DNA of 64,000 nt. Source: an uncultured Aquabacterium sp. GTDB taxonomy: Bacteria; Pseudomonadota; Gammaproteobacteria; Burkholderiales; Burkholderiaceae_C. Location: NCBI RefSeq assembly GCF_913773725.1, contig NZ_CAJYGK010000100.1:46712-110711 (forward strand). Reading direction: 5' to 3'. A program made the translations under genes and the position numbers. Shown here piece by piece: positions 24,633 to 36,120 of the stretch; the stretch's first letter is position 1, and every line of letters starts with the position of its first letter. A model generated the notes under the pieces. The model saw only the letters and a list, made by a program, of their open reading frames with translations. It was not told where the DNA came from and did not search any database.

Positions 24633-26789
24633 TCAGTGACGCGAGCGGCGCACGAGGCTGCCCACGTCCAGAATCAGGGCCACGCGGCCGTCACCCATGA
24701 TGGTGGCGCCCGACACGTCATTGACCTTGCGGTAGTTCGATTCGAGGTTCTTGACCACGACCTGTTGCTGGCCGAGCAGCTCGTCGACCAGCAGGGCCAC
24801 GCGCCCGCTTTCGGCCTCGACCACCACCATGATCCCGCTGTTGTGTTCCCAGTCGAAACGGGGCACCTGGAACACCTTCTCCAGCTCGATCACCGGCATG
24901 TACTCCTCGCGGACCTCGACCACGCGGCCGGAGCCGCCGATGGTCTTGACCATGTCGGGGCTGACCTGGAAGGACTCGACCACCGACGACAGCGGCAGGA
25001 TGTAGACCTCTTCGCCCACGCCCACGCTCATGCCATCCATGATGGCCAGCGTCAGCGGCAGGCGCACCGCCACCCGCATGCCGTAGCCTTCGGCCGAATC
25101 GATCTCGACCGTGCCCCCCAGCGAGGTGATGTTCTTCTTGACCACGTCCATGCCGACACCGCGGCCGGACACGTCGGTCACTTCTTCCGCCGTCGAGAAG
25201 CCCGGCGCGAAGATCAGGTTCCACACTTCCTGGTCGGTCAGGGTGTCCGGTGCGTCGATGCCCTTCTCGCGGGCTTTCTTCAGCAGCTTCTCACGCGACA
25301 GGCCGCGGCCGTCGTCGCGCACCTCGATCACGATGGAGCCGCCCTGGTGCGAGGCCGCCAGCGTGATGGTGCCGACTTCCGGCTTGCCATTGGCCAGACG
25401 CACATCCGGCATTTCGATGCCGTGGTCGCAGCTGTTGCGCACCAGGTGGGTCAGCGGGTCGGTGATCTTCTCGACCAGGCCCTTGTCCAGTTCGGTGGCT
25501 TCACCCTGCGTGACCAGCTCGACCTTCTTGCCCAGCTTGTTGGCCAGGTCGCGCAGCATGCGCGGGAAGCGGCTGAACACAGTCGACATCGGAATCATCC
25601 GGATCGACATCACGGCCTCTTGCAGGTCGCGGGTGTTGCGGTCCAGATCGGTCAGGCCCGACACCAGCTGCTGGTAGACGACCGGGTCCAGGCCACGGCT
25701 GTTCTGGGCCAGCATGGCCTGGGTGATCACCAGTTCGCCCACCAGGTTGATGAGCTGGTCGACCTTTTCGACCGAAACGCGGATGGTGGATGCCTCCAGG
25801 CCGGCATGCGGCTTGTCGGCCTTGGCCGCTGCGGGCGCGGCCGGCTTGGCGGGCACGACGGCCGCGGGCTTGGGCGCTTCGGCAGCCGGTGCTGCGGCCT
25901 TTTCGGGCGCACCGGGGGCGTTGTCGAAGAAGCCGTAGCCCTTTTCCGGCGCCGGTTCAGCAGGCGCGGCGGCGGCCTCGGGGGCCGGCGTGTCGAAGAA
26001 GCCATAGCCCGGGTCGACGGCCGGCTGCGCGGCGGCCGACTCGGCTGCACCACCCATGGCGACGAAGCTCACCTGCTCACGGGCCACGTGGAAGGTGAAC
26101 AGGTCGACCAGTTCCGATTCCTCGGTGGCCGTGCTGACCTTGAAGCGACGGATCCCGGCCAGTGCGGGGTCATCGGCCAGCGGCTCGATGGTGCCCAGGT
26201 CGGTGATTTCCTTGAACAGATCGACCAGGTTGTCTGCCTGGGCCGGGTCAGCCAGCGGGCCCACGCGCAGTTCAACGGTGCGTTGCCCCGAGGTCGGCGC
26301 TGCCGCAGCGGAAGGCGTCGGGGCGGCGGCCACGGGCGCAGATGCCGGCGCAGCCACCGGGGCCTCGCCCGAGCTCATGGCGCGGATGTTGAAGAGCAGC
26401 TCGGTCGTGTCGACCTCGCCACCGCCAGAGCCCTGATGGCGCGCCAGCATGGCCTTGAGCGCATCACCCGACTGCAGCAGCACGTCGACCATCGGGGCCG
26501 TCGGCGCGAGTTCGTGGCGGCGCAGCTTGTCCAGCAGCGTCTCCATCTGGTGGGTCAGCTCGGCGACGTCGCTGAAGCCGAAGGTGGCCGCACCGCCCTT
26601 GATCGAGTGCGCGCACCGGAAGATGGCATTGAGCTCTTCGTCGTCGGCCGCGTTGATGTCCAGCTCCAGCAGGAGCTGTTCCATGTTCTCGAGGTTTTCA
26701 CCGGCTTCTTCGAAGAAGACCTGATAGAACTGGCTCAGGTCGATGCCGGCGGAAGAAGAGGCGCTGTTGTCCGTGCTGGTCTCTGCCAT
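24633..26789 (-). CDS. cheA: CheA chemotaxis histidine kinase
   Basis: A 718-residue CheA with the P1 Hpt domain (phospho-His in CAHSIKGGAATFGFSD near residue 60) and a P2-like domain around 195-255 (FKVSTATEESELVDLFTFHV). A long Ala/Pro linker holds two GYGFFD copies. P3 dimerisation has LINLVGELVITQAMLAQ, the P4 ATPase has LVRNSCDHGIEMPDV, GRGLSREKLL and GRGVGMDVV, and the P5 CheW-like domain ends in VALILDVGSLVRR. Acting with CheW and distant receptors, it phosphorylates CheY. It lies 53 nt after cheY. All kinase boxes look intact. Confidence 0.96.
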   Translation of the reverse strand: MAETSTDNSASSSAGIDLSQFYQVFFEEAGENLENMEQLLLELDINAADDEELNAIFRCAHSIKGGAATFGFSDVAELTHQMETLLDKLRRHELAPTAPMVDVLLQSGDALKAMLARHQGSGGGEVDTTELLFNIRAMSSGEAPVAAPASAPVAAAPTPSAAAAPTSGQRTVELRVGPLADPAQADNLVDLFKEITDLGTIEPLADDPALAGIRRFKVSTATEESELVDLFTFHVAREQVSFVAMGGAAESAAAQPAVDPGYGFFDTPAPEAAAAPAEPAPEKGYGFFDNAPGAPEKAAAPAAEAPKPAAVVPAKPAAPAAAKADKPHAGLEASTIRVSVEKVDQLINLVGELVITQAMLAQNSRGLDPVVYQQLVSGLTDLDRNTRDLQEAVMSIRMIPMSTVFSRFPRMLRDLANKLGKKVELVTQGEATELDKGLVEKITDPLTHLVRNSCDHGIEMPDVRLANGKPEVGTITLAASHQGGSIVIEVRDDGRGLSREKLLKKAREKGIDAPDTLTDQEVWNLIFAPGFSTAEEVTDVSGRGVGMDVVKKNITSLGGTVEIDSAEGYGMRVAVRLPLTLAIMDGMSVGVGEEVYILPLSSVVESFQVSPDMVKTIGGSGRVVEVREEYMPVIELEKVFQVPRFDWEHNSGIMVVVEAESGRVALLVDELLGQQQVVVKNLESNYRKVNDVSGATIMGDGRVALILDVGSLVRRSRH

Positions 26790-26842
26790 GTCAGGCTCCT
26801 GGAGATTGTCGTGCGCTGCGCGGGTCGTGGCCCGTCGTCAGG

Positions 26843-27205
26843 TCAGCGGATGACCTTCTGGATCACCTCGATGAGCTTGTTGGGATCGAAGGGCTTGACC
26901 AGCCAGCCGGTCGCCCCGGCTGCGCGGCCCGCTTGCTTCATCTGGTCGCTCGACTCGGTCGTCAGAATCAGGATCGGGGTGGTCTTGAACTGCGGGTTCT
27001 CGCGCAGCTTCTTGGTCAGGCTGATGCCATCCATGCGAGGCATGTTCTGGTCGGTCAGCACCAGGTCGAAGCTGCGGCCGCCGGCCTTCTCGTAGGCATC
27101 CTGACCGTCCACGGCCTCGACGACGTTGTAGCCGGCGCTCTTGAGGGTGAAGGAAACCATTTGGCGCATGGACGCAGAATCGTCGACGGCAAGGATCGAA
27201 TGCAT
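26843..27205 (-). CDS. cheY: CheY, single-domain chemotaxis response regulator
   Basis: A 120-residue receiver. Acidic residues are in ILAVDDSASMRQMVSF, the phospho-Asp in LVLTDQNMPRMDG, the conserved Thr in ILILTTESS and the Lys in GWLVKPFDPNKL. It is the expected target of the adjacent CheA and would signal to the flagellar switch or another motor. It is 96 nt downstream of the CheZ-like gene; that gap (27206-27301) has no obvious terminator. Confidence 0.94.
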   Translation of the reverse strand: MHSILAVDDSASMRQMVSFTLKSAGYNVVEAVDGQDAYEKAGGRSFDLVLTDQNMPRMDGISLTKKLRENPQFKTTPILILTTESSDQMKQAGRAAGATGWLVKPFDPNKLIEVIQKVIR

Positions 27206-27301
27206 GTCGCTCTCCGGTACTTGAAATAGCAGGACAGATCGGCTGTCTGGAAAAAATGAAACCAGTCGCTTGACGGGATTTCGACAGATGGGACGGAATC
27301 T

Positions 27302-27751
27302 TTAGAACAACTCGACCGACCCGGCGTCCATTTCGTCCTGGGTCACCGGGTTGGGTTTCATCGGGGCATCCACCACCACGGCTGCGCCGTCCGGGTCGTC
27401 ATCGCCCAGCGCGTCGCGCGCAATCTGGTCGGCACAATTCCGCAATCGCTTGTTGGTGTGCGCAATCAGCTGCGTGGCCATGTCCTGGAACTGCAGCGCC
27501 GTCACCGTTCGGTACAGCGTCTGGCGCACTTCTTCCAGGTGGGGCGTGATGGCATGCCCTTGATCGATCACGTCACTGAGCTGGCCGGCGGTGCCGTGAA
27601 AGCCTTCCATCAGCACGATGCAGGCGTCATCGAGCAGACGCTGAAGACGCTCCAGGTCGTTGGAGGCCGTCATCAGGTGGTCCTGCAACTCCGCCGCGAG
27701 CAGGAGCGGCATCTCCGCTGGCGCGTTGTCGACTGGTTCGTCGTAACTCAT
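27302..27751 (-). CDS. Small CheZ-like protein (putative CheY-P phosphatase)
   Basis: A 149-residue, mostly helical acidic protein with no signal peptide. The segment TALQFQDMATQLIAHTNKRL (residues 85-104) carries the D-x-x-x-Q arrangement (Asp90, Gln94) that in CheZ supplies the catalytic residues in QDFQDLTGQ. Enterobacterial CheZ is about 214 aa, so this is a shortened form, probably a helical hairpin. Its C-terminus ends GSVELF, matching the VGDVELF end of the cyclase in the Chp operon. ATG 27751 is used; the open frame upstream overlaps the divergent gene's leader. Position directly before cheY supports a role in CheY dephosphorylation, but the assignment is inference from a motif. Confidence 0.6.
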   Translation of the reverse strand: MSYDEPVDNAPAEMPLLLAAELQDHLMTASNDLERLQRLLDDACIVLMEGFHGTAGQLSDVIDQGHAITPHLEEVRQTLYRTVTALQFQDMATQLIAHTNKRLRNCADQIARDALGDDDPDGAAVVVDAPMKPNPVTQDEMDAGSVELF

Positions 27752-27959
27752 TGTGGCTCCACTCAACCTGTTGGTGTCACGTCGACGGCTGGCTGTCGAC
27801 GCGAGAAAACGGGGTGCTGCTGATACACCCAGCCCCCGTGTCTTCGGCAAGACGGGCCCGGTCTTGAACCGGTTGTTAGAATTTTTCGCATTTCCCGGCG
27901 CCAGTTGTTCACAATCACGTGGCAAAACCTGGCACTCATCGACGGATCGAAGGCCGCGC

Positions 27960-29177
27960 GTGTCCGATTTCACATCTCAGCCCCCTCAAGACGCCGTAGC
28001 GCCCGCCCCGGAGGCGGAAGGCATGCCGCCCGTGCGCCTGAAGGTGCTCCACCTCGAAGACAACGAGGAGGATGCGGCGCTGGTCGCCATCCACCTGCGG
28101 CGCGGCGGCATCAATGCCGACATTCACCGCATCGACACCGAGGTGGCGCTGTCCGACGCCCTGCACGAGGAATGGGACCTGATCCTGTCGGACTACAACC
28201 TCCCCGGCTACTCCGGCCTGGCGGCGCTCGACAAGATCCGGGCCCTGGGCAAGCTGGTGCCCTTCATCCTGGTCTCGGGCGAGATCGGCGAGGACATCGC
28301 CGTGCAGGCCATGCGCAACGGCGCGAACGACTACCTGCTCAAGAGCAACCTCACACGCCTCGCTCCGGCCGCGCTGCTGGCCATCGAGGCCAACCGCATC
28401 CGCATCGCCAAGCAGCGGGCCGACCTGGCCCTGAGCCGCTCGCGCCAGCAACTGCGCGAGCTGGCCCAGCATCTGCAGACCAGCATCGAGCAGGAGCGGG
28501 CCGCCATCGCCCGAGAGATCCACGACGATGTGGGCGGCGCGCTGACGGCGGTGAAGTTCGACCTGGCCTGGATCGCCCGCCATGCGCCCACCCCGCAGAT
28601 TGCCGAGCGGGTGCAGCAGGCGCTCGAGTCGGTGGGGCACGCCCACGAGGCCAGCCAGCGCATCATGCACAACCTGCGTCCGGCCATTCTCGAGCAGGGC
28701 CTGGTGCCGGCCCTGCAGTGGATGACCGACCGTTTCGGCAAGCGCACCGGCATCCACGCCCTGTTCCGCACCAGCCAGGAGCAGCTCCAGCTGCCGGCCG
28801 GCGTGCCGCTGGTGGCCTACCGCTTCGCCCAGGAGGCCCTCACCAATGTCTCCAAACACGCACAGGCCACACAGGTCAGCGTCGATGTGACCCAGGCCGG
28901 TGGCGTGCTGTCCATCGAAGTCACCGACAATGGCCGTGGCCTGAGTGCCGACGATCTGGCCAAGGCCCGGTCATTCGGCATCCGGGGCCTGCACGAGCGG
29001 GCGGAAACCGTGGGCGGTTGGGTCGACATCAGCAGCAACCCCGGCGGGACCACGCTCATTCTGTCCGTGCCCCTGTCGGGCCCGGAAAATGGGTTCATCG
29101 ACCAACTGTTCACCAACCTCGACGTCGACACGCCTTCCGGCGACGCAGACCCGGACGATCCCACGGTATGGGGCTGA
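27960..29177 (+). CDS. Soluble receiver-histidine kinase (REC-HisKA_3-HATPase)
   Basis: A 405-residue cytoplasmic protein. The N-terminal receiver domain has VLHLEDNEEDAALV, phospho-Asp in LILSDYNLPGYSGL and ANDYLLKSN. A coiled coil leads to a NarX/DegS-type kinase core with the phospho-His in AIAREIHDDVGGALTAVKF, a HATPase block ALTNVSKHA and the N/G boxes EVTDNGRGLS and GIRGLHERAE. GTG 27960 is chosen because GAAGG lies 6 nt upstream; an in-frame ATG at 28023 is the alternative. No membrane segment, so it must be fed by another kinase or a cytosolic cue. The NarL-type regulator starts 4 nt downstream. Confidence 0.9.
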   Translation: MSDFTSQPPQDAVAPAPEAEGMPPVRLKVLHLEDNEEDAALVAIHLRRGGINADIHRIDTEVALSDALHEEWDLILSDYNLPGYSGLAALDKIRALGKLVPFILVSGEIGEDIAVQAMRNGANDYLLKSNLTRLAPAALLAIEANRIRIAKQRADLALSRSRQQLRELAQHLQTSIEQERAAIAREIHDDVGGALTAVKFDLAWIARHAPTPQIAERVQQALESVGHAHEASQRIMHNLRPAILEQGLVPALQWMTDRFGKRTGIHALFRTSQEQLQLPAGVPLVAYRFAQEALTNVSKHAQATQVSVDVTQAGGVLSIEVTDNGRGLSADDLAKARSFGIRGLHERAETVGGWVDISSNPGGTTLILSVPLSGPENGFIDQLFTNLDVDTPSGDADPDDPTVWG

Positions 29178-29181
29178 GCAC

Positions 29182-29811
29182 ATGATCAAAGTCATTCTCT
29201 GCGACGACCACGCGCTGATCCGCCGCGGCATCCGCGACACCCTGGCTGACGCCGCCGACATCGAGGTGGTGGGCGAGGCCGCAGACTACGGCGAGCTGCG
29301 CGCCCTGATGCGCGACAAGAGTTGCGATGTGCTGGTGCTCGACATCAACCTGCCCGGCCGCAGCGGCCTGGACGTGCTGCACGTGCTCAAGGAAGAAGGC
29401 AGCACGCTGAAAGTGCTGGTGGTGTCGATGTACCCGGAAGACCAGTACGCCATGCGGGCGCTCAAGGCGGGCGCCTCGGGCTACCTGAACAAGGGCAGCG
29501 ACGCCGCCCAGATCGTGGCGGCCGTGCGCACGGTGGCACAGGGCAAGAAGTACGTGACGCCCGAGATGGCGCAGATGCTGGTCGACAACCTGACCACGCC
29601 GGCGCAGGAAGACCTGCACCAGAAGCTGTCCGACCGCGAGTTGCAGACGCTGGTGATGATCGCCTCGGGCAAGCGGCTGTCGGACATCGCAGAGCAGCTG
29701 CTGTTGAGCCCCAAGACGGTGAGCGTCTACCGCGCCCGCGTGCTGGAAAAGCTCGGGCTGACGAACAACTCCGAGCTCACGGTCTACGCCATCCGCAACG
29801 GGCTGGTCTGA
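29182..29811 (+). CDS. NarL/FixJ-family response regulator
   Basis: A 209-residue transcription regulator. The receiver domain has VILCDDHALIRRGI, phospho-Asp in DVLVLDINLPGRSGLDV and SGYLNKGS. The C-terminal LuxR-type helix-turn-helix has LSDRELQTLVMIASGKRLSD and LLLSPKTVSVYRARVLEKL. It lies 4 nt after the kinase gene and is its obvious output. The downstream neighbour dps is convergent, so the regulon is not evident from this window. Confidence 0.94.
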   Translation: MIKVILCDDHALIRRGIRDTLADAADIEVVGEAADYGELRALMRDKSCDVLVLDINLPGRSGLDVLHVLKEEGSTLKVLVVSMYPEDQYAMRALKAGASGYLNKGSDAAQIVAAVRTVAQGKKYVTPEMAQMLVDNLTTPAQEDLHQKLSDRELQTLVMIASGKRLSDIAEQLLLSPKTVSVYRARVLEKLGLTNNSELTVYAIRNGLV

Positions 29812-29860
29812 ACGCCTGGCCCGCCGCGGTCGGCCGGATCGACTCCGGCCGCAGGCTGCG

Positions 29861-30415
29861 TCACTCTTCGAGCATCGAGCGCAGCATCCAGGCTGCTTTT
29901 TCGTGCACGTCCAGGCGCTGCGTCAGCAGGTCGGCCGTGGGTTCGTCAGAGGCCTCGTCGACCAGCGGGTACAGACCACGGGCGGTGCGCGCCACGGCCT
30001 CGTGCCCGTCCACCAGGATGCGGATCATCTCCTTGGCCTTCGGTGGCGTGCCCGGTGCATCCGGCAGGCTGCTGGCCTTGCTGTAATCGGCGAACGAGCC
30101 CATGGCCGGGAAGCCCAGGGCGCGAACGCGCTCGGCAATGGGGTCGACCGCATTCCACAGCTCCGTGTACTGCGCCATGAACATGGTGTGCAGCGTGTTG
30201 AACATCGGGCCGGTGACGTTCCAGTGGAAGTTGTGCGTGGTCAGGTACAGCGTGAAGGTGTCGGCCAGCAAGGCGTTCAGGCCCTGTGCGATGGCGGCAC
30301 GGTGCTCGGCGCTGATGCCGATGTCGATCGGGGCCGCGCCCGGGGCCACGGCCACACGGGCAACCTTGGCCGACTTGGCAGCCGATTTGGAGGGGGACTT
30401 GTCAGACTTGGCCAT
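29861..30415 (-). CDS. dps: Dps, DNA-protecting ferritin-like protein
   Basis: A 184-residue Dps with a Lys/Ala/Ser-rich N-terminal tail of about 30 residues suited to DNA binding. The core shows [18 protein letters not shown] (inter-subunit ferroxidase His), [24 protein letters not shown] (Asp/Glu ligands) and a C-terminal block [19 protein letters not shown]. It forms dodecamers that oxidise and store iron with hydrogen peroxide and shield DNA. It stands alone, convergent with the response regulator, with a 165-nt region upstream (30416-30580) in which I see no definite operator. Confidence 0.94.
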   Translation of the reverse strand: MAKSDKSPSKSAAKSAKVARVAVAPGAAPIDIGISAEHRAAIAQGLNALLADTFTLYLTTHNFHWNVTGPMFNTLHTMFMAQYTELWNAVDPIAERVRALGFPAMGSFADYSKASSLPDAPGTPPKAKEMIRILVDGHEAVARTARGLYPLVDEASDEPTADLLTQRLDVHEKAAWMLRSMLEE

Positions 30416-30580
30416 GCTGGATCTCTCCTGGAGTGTGTTGAGACGGCGCTGAGCAAAAGGTCAGCAAGAAAAGCTGCTGCTCACTTTAGCGCGACCGCCT
30501 CCCTGCACGCGCCATGGCCTTTGAATTGGCTCAATGAACGCCATCGATGCGTTCAATGAGCCCGGCCCCGATGACCAGGG

Positions 30581-31318
30581 TCAGAAGCGCAGGCCGGCGC
30601 GGATGCTCGCGCTGGTCGCGTCGCCGGTGCGGTCTGCCTCGAAGGCCAGGTTCACCAGCAGCAGGCTCACGTTCACGCCGGCAAACAGGCGGGTCTGCGT
30701 GTAGCGCTCGCGGGCCCAGCGGCCGGTGTCATCCGAAGCACGGCTCTGCACCAGGCCGACACCGCCGTACGGCGTGACGTTCGCAAAGCCCTTGGACACC
30801 GACAGGTCCACGCCCTGGCTGCGCAGGCTCATGTCGCCCAGGCCGCTGGTCTGCGTGTAGAAGCCGCGCACGGCCACGGCCGGGGTCAGCACGCCGCCTT
30901 CGATGAAGGCCCACTTGACGTTGCCGCTGACCGCGCGCACCGACGTGCCCGGGATCACGGTGTAGGCCGCCCCCACGTCCACGCCGAAGGGCAAGCCCTT
31001 TTCGGCGCGCAGGGTCACGGTCGGCAGCGTGCTCGGCACGTTGTCCGATCCGGTGGCACGCTCGACGATCTTGTGGCTCTTCACGCTGGTGCCACCCAGG
31101 CTCACGCCCAGGTCGAAGCCGGTCAGGCCCAGGCCTTCGGCGGGCGCCTGCGGCTTGAAGGCCAGCGTGGCGCTCAGGTCTTCCGACAGCTGGCGGAACT
31201 CGGCCTGCGAGGCCAACTGGTCCAGGGCGTTGAATTCATAGGCCTGGGCCGCGGAGGCCGAGCCCAGGGCTGCGGTGATCAGGGCGGCGCGCAGACGAAC
31301 AGAGGTACGGTGAGACAT
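30581..31318 (-). CDS. YfaZ-like outer-membrane beta-barrel protein
   Basis: A 245-residue exported protein. Signal peptide: RLRAALITAALGSASAAQA, cleavage after AQA near residue 26. The mature part is made of alternating strands such as GFDLGVSLGG, VTLRAEKGLPFGVDVGAAY and VTPYGGVGLVQSRAS and ends in an aromatic residue (ASIRAGLRF), as expected for a beta-barrel inserted by BAM. It resembles YfaZ-type proteins; the function is unknown. ATG 31318 is used because the signal peptide starts there, although the frame is open further upstream. The uvrD stop is 81 nt upstream on the same strand. Confidence 0.75.
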   Translation of the reverse strand: MSHRTSVRLRAALITAALGSASAAQAYEFNALDQLASQAEFRQLSEDLSATLAFKPQAPAEGLGLTGFDLGVSLGGTSVKSHKIVERATGSDNVPSTLPTVTLRAEKGLPFGVDVGAAYTVIPGTSVRAVSGNVKWAFIEGGVLTPAVAVRGFYTQTSGLGDMSLRSQGVDLSVSKGFANVTPYGGVGLVQSRASDDTGRWARERYTQTRLFAGVNVSLLLVNLAFEADRTGDATSASIRAGLRF

Positions 31319-31398
31319 GGTTGGATTCGTTACGGTTGAAAAGAAAGTTGGGTTGGGGCTGACGGCGCCCGCGCTGCGGCATGCCGTCATGCCCCGTT

Positions 31399-33873
<2,475 letters not shown>

Positions 33874-33923
33874 CGACCGATTTTAGGCGGCATTGCCCTG
33901 CCGCCTGGGTCGCCGCGCGCCGC

Positions 33924-35165
33924 TCAGGCCCCTTGGGGCACTGGCGAGCCCAAGGCCATGTCACGTGTCAGCAAACGCGACATCAGCTCGCCCACACTGC
34001 GGATCTGGTCGCCGAAAGGCAAGGCCCCCGCACCGCGGAAGAACAGCCCCTTGCTGACGTCCCCCCGCAGGGCGGCGGCCAGCTGGTTGTCGATGCAGAA
34101 CTGCCCCCAGCCTGCCAGGCCATCGCGCAGCCCGCATTGCGCCAGGCAGTCGAAGGCCTTGGTGCAGCGCTTGCGCACCTGGGTCACGGCCTGCAGGCGG
34201 TCTTCCACGCGCAGGTAGGCCTTGAGCCAGGGGGTCATCACGGCGCGGGCGGGCAAGCCGGCCACGCTGGTGAAGGTGGTCAGGTCCTCGTCGCGTGCCT
34301 CGGCCAGCACGCGCTTGAACTCGGGGTGCGCGTCCGATTCCTGCGTGACCGCGAAGGGCGTGCCCAGCTGCACGGCGGCCGCACCCAGGTCTTGCAAGCG
34401 CTGGATGTCTTCGAAGGTGCGGATGCCGCCTGCGGCAATCAGCGGCACCTCCTTCTCGATCCCGGCGTCACGGAGAAAAGCCCGCACGGCCGGGATGACG
34501 TTCTCGAAGTCGAATCGCGTGTCCTGCAGGTCGGCCACCTTGGCGGCCCCCAGGTGGCCACCGGCCAGGCGCGGGTGCTCGATCACGATGGCATCGGGCA
34601 GGCGTTTCTTGCGCTCCCATTTGCGCACCACCAGCTGCACGCCCCGGGCATCCGACAGGATGGGCACCAGCAGCGCGTCGGGATGGTCCTGCGCCAGGTC
34701 CGGCAGGTCGAGCGGCAGACCGGCGCCCACCACCACGGCATCGATGCCGCATTCCAGCGCCCGTTTGATGGCCGGCGCGTACTCGCTCACCGCCCGCATC
34801 ACATTGACCGCGAGCAGGCCACGCCCTTGCGACAGCGCACGGGCTGCCGTGATCTCGCGCTCGAGCGCTTCCAGGTTGGCCTCGTCGATCTGGGCCTTGG
34901 TGTCTTCGTCCTGGCCGATGCGCGAGGCCAGCCCCTGCGTGCGCGCCATCAGGTCGGGATGATGCCGACGCAGGTCGACGGACGACAGGGTGCCCACGCC
35001 GCCCGCTGCGGCCACCGAACCGGCCAGCCGGTGCGCCGACACGCCCACGCCCATGCCCCCCTGCACGATGGGCAGCAGACTGCGCCCGCCCAGAGACAAA
35101 GGCCGCAGGCCACTGCGCGCCAGCAGGTCGGACAGCTCAGGAGGAACGTGGGACGGATCGATCAT
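33924..35165 (-). CDS. NAD(P)H-dependent flavin oxidoreductase / nitronate monooxygenase family
   Basis: A 413-residue FMN TIM-barrel protein of the 2-nitropropane dioxygenase family. LPIVQGGMGVGVSAHRLAG is the N-terminal FMN-phosphate loop, DAVVVGAGLPLDLPDL a middle strand, VPLIAAGGIRTFEDIQ and LGAAAVQLGTPFAVTQES the C-terminal phosphate-binding strands. It is longer than classic Ncd2-type enzymes (about 350 aa), with a Cys-containing C-terminal block RKRCTKAFDCLAQCGLRDG. Members oxidise nitronates or act as quinone reductases; the actual substrate cannot be told. It lies about 50 nt upstream of uvrD. Confidence 0.82.
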   Translation of the reverse strand: MIDPSHVPPELSDLLARSGLRPLSLGGRSLLPIVQGGMGVGVSAHRLAGSVAAAGGVGTLSSVDLRRHHPDLMARTQGLASRIGQDEDTKAQIDEANLEALEREITAARALSQGRGLLAVNVMRAVSEYAPAIKRALECGIDAVVVGAGLPLDLPDLAQDHPDALLVPILSDARGVQLVVRKWERKKRLPDAIVIEHPRLAGGHLGAAKVADLQDTRFDFENVIPAVRAFLRDAGIEKEVPLIAAGGIRTFEDIQRLQDLGAAAVQLGTPFAVTQESDAHPEFKRVLAEARDEDLTTFTSVAGLPARAVMTPWLKAYLRVEDRLQAVTQVRKRCTKAFDCLAQCGLRDGLAGWGQFCIDNQLAAALRGDVSKGLFFRGAGALPFGDQIRSVGELMSRLLTRDMALGSPVPQGA

Positions 35166-35241
35166 GACGGGGCGAGGCAGAAGCGCATCAGCGCGGAACC
35201 GCCACGGTAGCCGTGCGCAGCAGTGCGCTGCTTGCCCCAGG

Positions 35242-35619
35242 TCAACGGCCCGGTGTGCCGTGATGCGGAGACGAGACGGCCGACGCTTGCGCCGACGCTG
35301 CGCGCGCAGCGAGCACGCCTCCTGCCAGCCCGACCACCGATCGGACCAGGGGCTGCCAGCGCTGCCACGCCTGCCAGGCCACCCACAGGCGTCCGCCCAG
35401 GGACACCACGCCAGTGGCCCGACGCGGGCGCCACAGCAGCCAGGCCAACGCCAGCCCGCCCAGCAGCCAGGGGCGCTGACGCAGCCACTGCCCGGCCCCC
35501 ACCACCCGGTCCAGCACCCGCTCGGCAGGTGACACCAGGGTCAGGTAGTCCTGGCCCAGTTGCCGCCGCAGCAGGGCGCTCTGCGCCAGCAAGGCGCGCT
35601 TGCGAGCCTGGCGGTTCAC
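35242..35619 (-). CDS. YqjK-like small basic membrane-associated protein
   Basis: A 125-residue Arg-rich protein with one hydrophobic segment (WLLGGLALAWLL) and a second weaker one near the C-terminus (VVGLAGGVLAARAA). The GTG start at 35619 overlaps the stop of the upstream yqjE-like gene (GTGA). Its place at the end of a yqjD-yqjE cluster matches YqjK of enterobacteria; sequence similarity is limited to the N-terminal QARKRALLAQSALLR helix, so the name is positional. Confidence 0.7.
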   Translation of the reverse strand: MNRQARKRALLAQSALLRRQLGQDYLTLVSPAERVLDRVVGAGQWLRQRPWLLGGLALAWLLWRPRRATGVVSLGGRLWVAWQAWQRWQPLVRSVVGLAGGVLAARAASAQASAVSSPHHGTPGR

Positions 35620-36080
35620 GGGCGCCCCTCTGCGGCAGACGACCCGGCGGGCGACGAAGGCTGAGGGTGCGGCTCGGCCAGCGCCCCCAGCAAGGCTGAG
35701 CGGTCGGCTTCGAGCTCGGCCAGCGTGGCAGGCAGAAGCCCGTCGTGGCCCGACCACAGCCGGCGGATCTGCCACCAGGCAGTGCCTGCGGCCACCCCCA
35801 GCAACACCGTCACCCCACCCAGAGCGGTCAGGCGGTGCGTGTCCCAGAACAGCACCGTCACGAACACCGCCACGAACGCCAGCGTGAAGCACCCGAGCAC
35901 AACGGCCGCAGCACCCCAGGCCAGCGTCGCGAGCAGGCGGTCCCGCTCTTCTTCCAGCTCGAGCGAGAGCAAGGCCAGCCGGTTGTGTCCCAGAGCCACC
36001 AGCGTGGCCAGCAGGCCGCGCACGGACGCCGTCAGGCGCCCCGATGCGCTGGCCGCCCCGGAAGGAACGGCTTCACTCAT
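35616..36080 (-). CDS. YqjE-like / phage-holin-superfamily membrane protein
   Basis: A 154-residue inner-membrane protein. An amphipathic N-terminal helix (LLATLVALGHNRLALLSLELEEER) precedes two membrane spans, AAAVVLGCFTLAFVAVFVTV and LGGVTVLLGVAAGTAWWQI, and a hydrophilic C-terminal helix rich in Ala/Pro at the end. The layout is that of YqjE, classed in phage holin superfamily III, although the gene here is chromosomal. It follows the DUF883 gene and is translationally coupled to the yqjK-like gene. Confidence 0.78.
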   Translation of the reverse strand: MSEAVPSGAASASGRLTASVRGLLATLVALGHNRLALLSLELEEERDRLLATLAWGAAAVVLGCFTLAFVAVFVTVLFWDTHRLTALGGVTVLLGVAAGTAWWQIRRLWSGHDGLLPATLAELEADRSALLGALAEPHPQPSSPAGSSAAEGRP

Positions 36081-36120
36081 GCGACGGCATCGATGACGAC
36101 CGCATCGGCATGCCGGCGGC

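Noticed and set aside
35616..36080. Phage holin from a second prophage
   Set aside because: The holin-superfamily membrane protein sits in the conserved chromosomal yqjD-yqjE-yqjK group with no phage genes around it.
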